Source of the DNA: Cyanobacteria bacterium UBA9579
GTDB lineage: Bacteria; Cyanobacteriota; Vampirovibrionia; Gastranaerophilales; UBA9579
Assembly (NCBI GenBank): GCA_003499585.1
Contig: DNSU01000192.1
Coordinates: 1 to 12,940 of the forward strand
Length of the DNA stretch: 12,940 bases
Direction: 5' to 3'
A model generated the notes under the pieces. The model saw only the letters and a list, made by a program, of their open reading frames with translations, searched no databases and was not told the origin of the DNA. Below, piece after piece: positions 8,808 to 12,940 of the stretch. The first letter of the stretch is position 1; each line of letters opens with the position of its first letter. The position numbers were made by a program, and so were the translations under genes.

Positions 8808-8992
8808 CAGGGCAATTTATTTCTAAGCAAAAACCAGTCATAAAAAGAAAAAGAGCTTAATGAAACAATAAAAATTTTAAATATTTAAATGAAAAATCAA
8901 TGTTTTCAAGTTATGTTTTTTAAAATTTGGGCAAAATGAAAAATTATATTTCCTGAATATTATTGAATTTTAGCCAGAATTAATTTGCCCTG
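8808..8992. mobile_element. 185-bp MITE-like insertion with terminal inverted repeats
   Basis: The left end CAGGGCAATTTATTTC (8808-8823) and the reverse complement of the right end (8977-8992, CAGGGCAAATTAATTC) agree at 14 of 16 bases. The element is bounded by the 10-bp direct repeat CATTTGCTAA (8798-8807 and 8993-9002). Removing the element and one repeat gives a sequence that lines up with the intact paralogue, so this is a true insertion. It encodes no transposase; the inside is AT-rich with a 14-bp palindrome TTTAAATATTTAAA (8876-8889). It must have been moved in trans. CAGGG ends and 8-10-bp duplications recall the ISAs1 family, but that link is from memory. It supplies an ATG (8839-8841) and the first 11 codons of a hybrid open frame into the pilin C-terminal half. 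Confidence 0.85.
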
Positions 8993-9002
8993 CATTTGCT
9001 AA
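8993..9002. repeat. Target-site duplication, right copy
   Basis: CATTTGCTAA, identical to 8798-8807, abuts the right end of the inserted element. The next outside base on each side differs, so the duplication is exactly 10 bases. Confidence 0.85.
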
Positions 9003-9222
9003 TATCATCAACACAGTAATTACCATTGGCATATCTTTTCATAGCACTATTAAGAACTTCCTGATATTTTTGGACTCTGACAACTGAATCACGATGCTGT
9101 ACCTTTTGAATCAATGCTGGAATAGTTGCAATTGCGACTACACCGATAATACCAAGGGGTCATCAGTACTTCTGGAAGTGTGAATGCTTTATTATATCTG
9201 TTTCTTTTATTCTTCTGCATTA

Positions 9223-9251
9223 ATTATACGTCTGTTTTCGTACTTGTGCAA
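9223..9251 (-). promoter_or_regulatory. Promoter of the prepilin pseudogene
   Basis: TTGCAC (9246-9251, minus strand), a 17-base spacer and TATAAT (9223-9228) match the promoter of the intact copy with a single base change in the spacer. The -10 box is only 2 bases from the ATG. Confidence 0.5.
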
Positions 9252-9331
9252 TCCGAATAGCAAGCTTAATAATGATAATAGAACTGTATGTTCTTGTTAT
9301 TTCTAGGATTTTAAACAATATTGATTATTTT

Positions 9332-10063
9332 TTAATAATTTACAGCATTTTCTTTGAGAACTTTAGCTGTACAGCCTTCACCTCTTCCAGGATATGGAGT
9401 AACAGTATTACTTCCAGAGGGACTACAGGCTGAAGCCCCATCTGCATAAGCAAATGAAGTATCATCATACATGCCTACAGGATAAACCCCTTGTTTTGTT
9501 ATATACCATGCGAAAACATCTCTACCTACTTGATTCGGGTTTTTATGCCCATTTATATCAATCAAAAACCAAGCACAAGTATATAATAGAGGACTATTAT
9601 TGCTACGACTTCTATCCTGACTACAATTACCACCAAAATCCAACAATTTAATAAAAGATCCATCGGCCAAAGTAGCTGTATTGGTAGTATCAAAAAATTC
9701 TACGCCCCAATCATTACCATTCAGCCATTTATACATAACCGACGAATTATTAGAAGACCCTCCATTTGTTAAACTAAAATACGACTTTAGGGCATTCCAT
9801 GCTTGAATGTGCTGAGCATCTCCAACAAAAGCATCGCATTTGCTAAGATCATCAACACAGTAATTATCATTAGCGTATCTTTTTATCGCACTATTTAGTA
9901 CTTCCTGATATTTTTGGACTCTGACAACTGTATCACGATGCTGTAAATTTTGAGTTAATGCTGGAATAGTCATAATTGCTACTATCCCGATAATACCAAG
10001 GGTCATCAGTACTTCTGGAAGTGTGAATGCTTTATTATACCTATTTTTTATTTTTTTCTGCAT
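9332..10063 (-). CDS. Prepilin-like protein (type II secretion / type IV pilin family)
   Basis: The 243-residue product has a class III (prepilin peptidase) signal. A basic leader MQKKIKNRYNKA precedes the cut site A12/F13, with mature Phe+1 and Glu+5 (E17) in FTLPEVLMTLGIIG, and then the hydrophobic alpha-1 helix (about 13-36). The cut follows Ala, not the commoner Gly. The mature globular part has six cysteines (69, 76, 147, 163, 213, 231), likely paired outside the cell. DINGHKNPNQVGRD (169-182) resembles the calcium-binding end region of pseudopilins; this is inference. It may be a pilus or pseudopilus subunit or a surface protein. No assembly genes (ATPase, platform, prepilin peptidase) are in the window. 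There is no ribosome site, and the promoter lies against the ATG, so the mRNA is probably leaderless. A broken tandem copy lies downstream. Confidence 0.85.
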   Translation of the reverse strand: MQKKIKNRYNKAFTLPEVLMTLGIIGIVAIMTIPALTQNLQHRDTVVRVQKYQEVLNSAIKRYANDNYCVDDLSKCDAFVGDAQHIQAWNALKSYFSLTNGGSSNNSSVMYKWLNGNDWGVEFFDTTNTATLADGSFIKLLDFGGNCSQDRSRSNNSPLLYTCAWFLIDINGHKNPNQVGRDVFAWYITKQGVYPVGMYDDTSFAYADGASACSPSGSNTVTPYPGRGEGCTAKVLKENAVNY

Positions 10064-10069
10064 ATTTAA

Positions 10070-10098
10070 ATTATACGTCTGTTTTCATACTTGTGCAA
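10070..10098 (-). promoter_or_regulatory. Promoter of the prepilin-like gene, abutting the start codon
   Basis: On the minus strand TTGCAC (10093-10098) is followed after exactly 17 bases by a perfect TATAAT (10070-10075). Only 6 bases separate the -10 box from the ATG at 10063, so transcription should start on or next to the A of the start codon. Confidence 0.6.
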
Positions 10099-10132
10099 TG
10101 TATACAAGAAATTCAGCTGAGAAATTTATATT

Positions 10133-10152
10133 GATAGACAAGTATGTCTATC
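10133..10152. terminator. Perfect 8-bp hairpin in the spacer
   Basis: GATAGACA (10133-10140), loop AGTA, TGTCTATC (10145-10152). A T-run (10159-10163) follows 6 bases later on the plus strand, and an AT-rich run follows on the minus strand. It may end transcription from larC before the prepilin promoter, or be part of the repeat cluster around it. Confidence 0.35.
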
Positions 10153-10175
10153 CTGCAGTTTTTCTGCGATGTATG

Positions 10176-10285
10176 CTTTGAGATTGTTTCTCAAGTTTAA
10201 TTCTCGCTTAGTATCCTATTTTGATGGCTCACAATGACAGTGCAACAACATTGAGATTCTTCGCTGCGCTCAGAATGACATGGCG
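10176..10285. repeat. Intergenic repeat cluster (REP-like)
   Basis: This spacer has GC content and composition unlike its surroundings. TTGAGA (10178-10183) and TCTCAA (10189-10194) form a small hairpin. GCTCACAATGACA (10227-10239) and GCTCAGAATGACA (10268-10280) are direct repeats differing at one base. Next to the second, ATTCT (10256-10260) and AGAAT (10272-10276) close a hairpin with TCGCTGCGCTC inside. Read on the minus strand, TGTCATTCTGAGCGCAGCG is a phrase I recall as a dispersed intergenic repeat in many unrelated genomes; that is recollection, not a search. Confidence 0.45.
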
Positions 10286-10300
10286 TGGCTAATAATCTTT

Positions 10301-11497
10301 TCAAACAGATTTTATTTGCTTAAGTGCCAGTTTATAAACTTCTTTTAAAGGGATATTATTTTCCTTTGCCAACTTTACACAATCATCATATTCAGGCTTT
10401 ACGGATAAAATCCTGCCTGTTTTATCTTTGCCTATTTTTACAGTTATCTCGCCAAGATTATCAAGGGAAACCTTTATAAATTCTCTATTTAAGATGGTTC
10501 TATTTACTCTATAGCTCCTGAGACCAAAAGTTGTAGTTTCTTCAAAAATTAACTCTTCAACTTTATCCTGAACAGCTACAGAACATAAGACCGTAAGAAC
10601 ATTAGCAGGTCTATTCTTTTTCATCACTACAGGGGTTAAAAATACATCAAAAGCCCCTAAGTCTATTAGTTTTTCAAATATAAAATCATAAAATTCAGGC
10701 TGCATATCATCAATATTGGTCTCTATCACAGCAATTTCACCGCTGTTTTCCTGCTTGGCAAATTCTCCTATTGTAAACCTGACAACATTGGCAAGCTGAG
10801 GAACTTCTTTTTTTCCTGCACCGTATGAAACTGTATTAATTTTGGAAAAACTCGGAAAACTGGCAAATTCTGTCTTTATGGTTGCCAGAATAGCAGCACC
10901 TGTTGGAGTTAATAATTCTGTATCCACGTTAATAGATGTATCCACAGGCCAGCCAACCGAGCTGATAATTTCAAGAGTTGCAGGAGCAGGAACAGGCATT
11001 ATTCCATGAGCACATTTAACATGTCCTGAGCCTGTATTAACCGGACTTACTATGACTTCATCCATATCAAGCCTTGAGAATAAAATCGAAAAACCTACTA
11101 TATCAACAATAGAATCAATTGCCCCGACTTCATGAAAATGTATTTTATCTATATCTGTGCCATGTACTTTAGCTTCAGCCATGCCAAGGTTGGTGAAAAT
11201 CTTTATGGCCAGATCTTTTGCCTTATTATCAATTTCTGATGAGTTTATTATGTCAATAATATCGTGCAAACCTCTATGATGATGCTCGTGATGAGTCAGC
11301 TTAATATCAACATCAGTGGCACTTATGCCTTTTTTGACAACATTTGATATCTCAATTTCAAATGAATCTTTAATACTTTTAAGCTTTTTTATCTCACTAA
11401 TAAACCAGTCTTGATCAATTCCTGCACCCAAAAGCGCGCCAAGAAGCATATCCCCACTCGCACCAGCAAAACATTCAAAATAACAGATTCTTTTCAT
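10301..11497 (-). CDS. larC: Nickel insertion protein LarC (nickel-pincer cofactor synthesis)
   Basis: LarC is the CTP-dependent cyclometallase that inserts nickel into the dithio-pyridinium mononucleotide made by LarB and LarE, giving the nickel-pincer cofactor first found in lactate racemase. The 398-residue chain is complete. It has ECFAGASGDMLLGALLGAG (8-26), a His-rich HHEHHHRGLHD (69-79), HFHEVGAIDSIVDIVG (120-135), SPVNTGSGHVKCAHG (151-165), LLTPTGAA (195-202) and ETNIDDMQPE (259-268). The N-terminal and C-terminal halves are in one frame; no programmed frameshift like the one in Lactobacillus larC is needed. I start it at 11497, where homologues begin (MKRICYFECFAGASGD). An ATG ten codons upstream (11527) is possible; neither has a good ribosome site. 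larB, larE and the racemase gene are not in the window. Confidence 0.93.
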   Translation of the reverse strand: MKRICYFECFAGASGDMLLGALLGAGIDQDWFISEIKKLKSIKDSFEIEISNVVKKGISATDVDIKLTHHEHHHRGLHDIIDIINSSEIDNKAKDLAIKIFTNLGMAEAKVHGTDIDKIHFHEVGAIDSIVDIVGFSILFSRLDMDEVIVSPVNTGSGHVKCAHGIMPVPAPATLEIISSVGWPVDTSINVDTELLTPTGAAILATIKTEFASFPSFSKINTVSYGAGKKEVPQLANVVRFTIGEFAKQENSGEIAVIETNIDDMQPEFYDFIFEKLIDLGAFDVFLTPVVMKKNRPANVLTVLCSVAVQDKVEELIFEETTTFGLRSYRVNRTILNREFIKVSLDNLGEITVKIGKDKTGRILSVKPEYDDCVKLAKENNIPLKEVYKLALKQIKSV

Positions 11498-11620
11498 ATG
11501 TATATATTTCCAAAAATAAGCTTTCATGTAAACATTAATTTATCTGGCTAATAAATTTTATAATTGGCATTTTAAACTGTTTTCCTTGTCCAAATTGAAT
11601 TTTTAATTAATATTAGCTGA

Positions 11621-11647
11621 TTGACCATATCAATAAATGGGTATAAT
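11621..11647 (+). promoter_or_regulatory. Promoter of the zinc-ribbon gene
   Basis: TTGACC (11621-11626) and TATAAT (11642-11647) are both near consensus, with a short 15-base spacer. The start would be near 11654, just before the structured leader. A second TATAAT (11741-11746) lies further down without a clear -35. Confidence 0.55.
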
Positions 11648-11656
11648 TAATAAAGA

Positions 11657-11763
11657 GGGTGATACTAAGTAGGGGCAAATTCGTATAACTCGCAAGCTCG
11701 TTTACGAATGTAGCCAAATCACCTAACTTAAGTTAACGAGTATAATTACTGTAGCACTACTTA
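11657..11763 (+). ncRNA. Structured leader RNA, unassigned
   Basis: Between the promoter and the ATG at 11791, nested complementary segments build one long irregular stem. GGGTGAT (11657-11663) pairs with ATCACCT (11718-11724, one G-T pair), GGC (11674-11676) with GCC (11713-11715), ATTCGTA (11679-11685) with TACGAAT (11703-11709), and AAC (11687-11689) with GTT (11700-11702), with a 10-base loop on top. An alternative pairing exists between TAAGTAG (11666-11672) and CTACTTA (11757-11763), just upstream of the ribosome site. A 12-bp palindrome TAACTTAAGTTA lies at 11724-11735. I match it to no known riboswitch. A regulatory leader or a protein-binding RNA is possible. Confidence 0.4.
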
Positions 11764-11790
11764 AGCGAGCAAGAAAAACAGAGGTATATT

Positions 11791-12081
11791 ATGGACAAAA
11801 AAGTTTGCCAGACGAATTTCCCTAGAATTACCCTAAAATGCAAGTGTGGTAGTGAATTTAACGTTAACGTAATGAGATTACGCGAAGATCAGCCCGTAAT
11901 ATGCCAAATCTGTGGAGAAAAATTCGATAAGGAAATAGGAGAAAAATTTGCACAGGCGCTTGAAGATATGTACAAAGTAAAATACCTGCTGGAAAAACAG
12001 GATTATCCTTTCCATTTCTCATTTGTCTATAAATCCTCTTATCCTCAACCTCCTGTCCCTATATCTTTTGAGGAAGAATAG
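11791..12081 (+). CDS. Small zinc-ribbon protein, unknown function
   Basis: The 96-residue product has a likely zinc site: C17-x-C19 (LKCKCG) and C38-x-x-C41 (ICQICG), spaced like a zinc ribbon, with a further Cys at 6. The middle (about 47-70) is a charged helix. The tail is aromatic and Pro-rich (YPQPPVPISFEEE). There is no signal peptide or membrane segment, so it should act in the cytoplasm, perhaps binding nucleic acid or a partner protein; I do not recognise the family. AGAGG (11780-11784) lies 6 bases before the ATG. It sits behind a strong promoter and a structured leader of about 140 bases, and 13 bases before the lipoate-ligase-like gene, so the two are probably one operon. Confidence 0.75.
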   Translation: MDKKVCQTNFPRITLKCKCGSEFNVNVMRLREDQPVICQICGEKFDKEIGEKFAQALEDMYKVKYLLEKQDYPFHFSFVYKSSYPQPPVPISFEEE

Positions 12082-12094
12082 AAACTGTTATAAA

Positions 12095-12835
12095 ATGGCT
12101 AATTTTATTCCTTTTGAAAAATTTGACGGCTCAACTAATATGACTATAGATGAGCTGATTCTTGCTGATTCTATTCAGAATCAACTTGAACCAACTTTGC
12201 GTTTATATGGATGGCTCAATCCAACGCTTACATTAGGGCGTAATCAGTCTTTTAAAGGGCTGAATCTGGATTACTGCAAACAGAATAATATAGATATAGT
12301 TAAGCGTCCTACAGGAGGCCGCGCTGTATTGCACCATCATGAATTAACTTACAGCTTTATCACTCCTGTAGAGTTCTTAAATAATGGCCATTCAGTGCTG
12401 TATTCCTACAAAGAAATATCTGATGCACTTATAACCGGCTTTAAAAAGTTAAATATAGAGCTCTCATACCCTGAATACAAAAAAGTTTGCGTAAAAGACG
12501 GTTATTGTATGGCAATATCTACAGGGTCAGATTTAAATTACAATGGTAAAAAGCTTATTGGCAGTGCCCAATTTCGACAACAAAATTATATTCTGCAACA
12601 CGGCTCTATTTTGATAGATATTGATAAGGAAATGTTAGCAAATATATTTAATTCACCTACTCTTGATTCAAATTTAACCACAATTAACTCAATTAATAAG
12701 GATTTAGCTGACATAGAGTTATTAAGCAATGCCATGAAAGCAGGCTTTGAAGAAAAATTTTCCATTAAATTCAATACTCAAAAAGTTAAAACTGATTTTA
12801 ACGCTAATACTAATAAATCAAGTTGTCAGTTTTAA
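12095..12835 (+). CDS. Lipoate-protein ligase / octanoyltransferase family (LplA/LipM-like)
   Basis: The 246-residue chain belongs to the BPL/LplA/LipB fold that attaches lipoyl or octanoyl groups to E2 and GcvH lysines. It has RLYGWLNPTLTLGRNQ (36-51), the core VKRPTGGRAVLHHHELTYS (69-87) and NGKKLIGSAQFRQQNYILQHGSI (150-172), with the catalytic-type Lys at 152/153. C138, in GYCMAISTGSDL, lies where LipM octanoyltransferases have their active-site Cys, so LipM activity is as likely as lipoate ligation. The ATG at 12095 begins at the family's usual N-terminus, 13 bases after the zinc-ribbon stop. An upstream TTG at 12023, overlapping that gene, is unlikely. GAGGAAG (12070-12076) is rather far for a ribosome site. 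No lipA or E2 gene is near. Confidence 0.88.
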   Translation: MANFIPFEKFDGSTNMTIDELILADSIQNQLEPTLRLYGWLNPTLTLGRNQSFKGLNLDYCKQNNIDIVKRPTGGRAVLHHHELTYSFITPVEFLNNGHSVLYSYKEISDALITGFKKLNIELSYPEYKKVCVKDGYCMAISTGSDLNYNGKKLIGSAQFRQQNYILQHGSILIDIDKEMLANIFNSPTLDSNLTTINSINKDLADIELLSNAMKAGFEEKFSIKFNTQKVKTDFNANTNKSSCQF

Positions 12836-12852
12836 TTAAATAAAGATATAAT
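12823..12852 (+). promoter_or_regulatory. Good promoter at the right edge, overlapping the end of the ligase gene
   Basis: TTGTCA (12823-12828, five of six consensus bases), an 18-base spacer and a perfect TATAAT (12847-12852) predict a start near 12859. No protein start with a ribosome site follows in the remaining 80 bases. Confidence 0.5.
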
Positions 12853-12879
12853 AAAATAGCAGCCCTTAGAAGCTGTCTT

Positions 12880-12925
12880 GTTAAAATTGAATCCCCTTGC
12901 CAAGCAAGCTGCTTGCAATTTTAAC
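12880..12925 (+). repeat. Long hairpin / inverted repeat, possible RNA gene start
   Basis: GTTAAAATTG (12880-12889) and CAATTTTAAC (12916-12925) are perfect 10-bp arms. GCAAG (12904-12908) and CTTGC (12912-12916) form a hairpin inside. GTCTT (12875-12879) and AAGAC (12936-12940) add possible outer pairs. With the promoter before it this could be the start of a small RNA cut by the window end, or a terminal repeat of an element. Confidence 0.35.
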
Positions 12926-12940
12926 CGCAGTCCATAAGAC

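Larger units (their letters stand above)
8278..9220 (-). pseudogene. Prepilin-like (type II/IV secretion pilin) gene, disrupted three times
   Basis: Read from 9220 leftward this is a close paralogue of the intact gene at 9332-10063, from MQKNKRNRYNKAFTLPEVLMT to KILKDNAVNY and TAG at 8278-8280. Three lesions break it. First, an extra base in GGGG (9156-9159; the intact copy has GGG) shifts the frame right after LMT, inside the signal helix. Second, a 185-bp element (8808-8992) is inserted in the codon run for DDISKC-DAF. Third, TGA at 8473-8475 stands where the intact copy has GTA (GPNQ-stop-GRD), with 64 further in-frame codons of good homology after it. The 122-codon open frame 8473-8841 uses an ATG inside the inserted element and lacks the pilin signal, so I do not treat it as a gene. 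No functional pilin can come from this copy. Confidence 0.88.

Noticed and set aside
8473..8841. 122-codon open frame as an independent small protein
   Set aside because: Its ATG and first 11 codons lie in the inserted element, the pilin signal is absent, and homology to the intact pilin continues past its TGA. It is a piece of a pseudogene.
8808..8992. Insert as two separate adjacent pilin genes with ordinary spacer between
   Set aside because: The exact 10-bp direct repeats and inverted-repeat ends, and rejoining to the paralogue after removal, are far better explained by one insertion in one gene.
11679..11709. Hairpin before the zinc-ribbon gene as a terminator
   Set aside because: No T-run follows, and it lies between a promoter and its gene.
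12023..12094. TTG start for the lipoate-ligase-like gene overlapping the zinc-ribbon gene
   Set aside because: The extra 24 residues have no family counterpart and there is no ribosome site. The ATG at 12095 matches the family N-terminus.
12860..12940. tRNA or 6S RNA at the right edge
   Set aside because: No T-loop GGTTCAAAT-like block or cloverleaf can be drawn. 6S cannot be judged from 80 bases, so I only report a candidate RNA.

Overview
The window is AT-rich bacterial chromosome. It most resembles a Candidatus Melainabacteria / Vampirovibrionia genome of the Gastranaerophilales type. Two things point there. SecG has the cyanobacterial-style HSPKG...IGDAAQLFSSQ core. Two tandem prepilin-like genes begin with the KAFTLPEVLMTLGIIG type of signal and end in an ADG...DINGHKNPNQVGRD type of domain that I associate with that lineage. 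DnaK, in contrast, lacks the N-terminal insertion usual in cyanobacterial and Gram-negative DnaK. The assignment is inference from sequence style; no search was run.

Layout. At the left, secG (+) and dnaK (-) converge on a shared bidirectional terminator. A 474-bp intergenic region carries the divergent promoters of dnaK and of a housekeeping run on the + strand: a uridine-kinase-like P-loop protein, nadD and yqeK, with gaps of 12 and 14 bp. This run joins nucleotide and NAD metabolism with dinucleotide polyphosphate hydrolysis. Next, behind its own promoter, comes an 844-residue TPR-GAF-HD-GYP signalling protein, presumably a cyclic-di-GMP phosphodiesterase or a regulator derived from one. 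A frameshifted GIY-YIG remnant follows 4 bases after its stop. Then comes a two-gene set of tiny membrane proteins (79 and 32 residues, sharing one base at the stop/start junction), closed by a terminator.

The region 8278-10098 on the minus strand is the accessory part. It is a tandem pair of prepilin-like genes. The upstream copy (9332-10063) is intact. The downstream copy (8278-9220) is dead, with a one-base frameshift, a 185-bp insertion and an in-frame TGA. The insertion has 16-bp imperfect terminal inverted repeats and a 10-bp target duplication, and the intact paralogue shows the empty site, so it reads as a miniature transposable element (MITE). Both copies carry a nearly identical promoter so close to the start codon that the mRNA should be leaderless.

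A hairpin and repeat-rich spacer follows, then larC (-), which makes the nickel-pincer cofactor. Last, on the + strand, a strong promoter and a structured leader of about 140 nt precede a 96-residue zinc-ribbon protein. A lipoate/octanoate transferase family gene follows. At the right edge a second good promoter and a 46-nt inverted-repeat structure suggest an RNA gene or repeat running out of the window.
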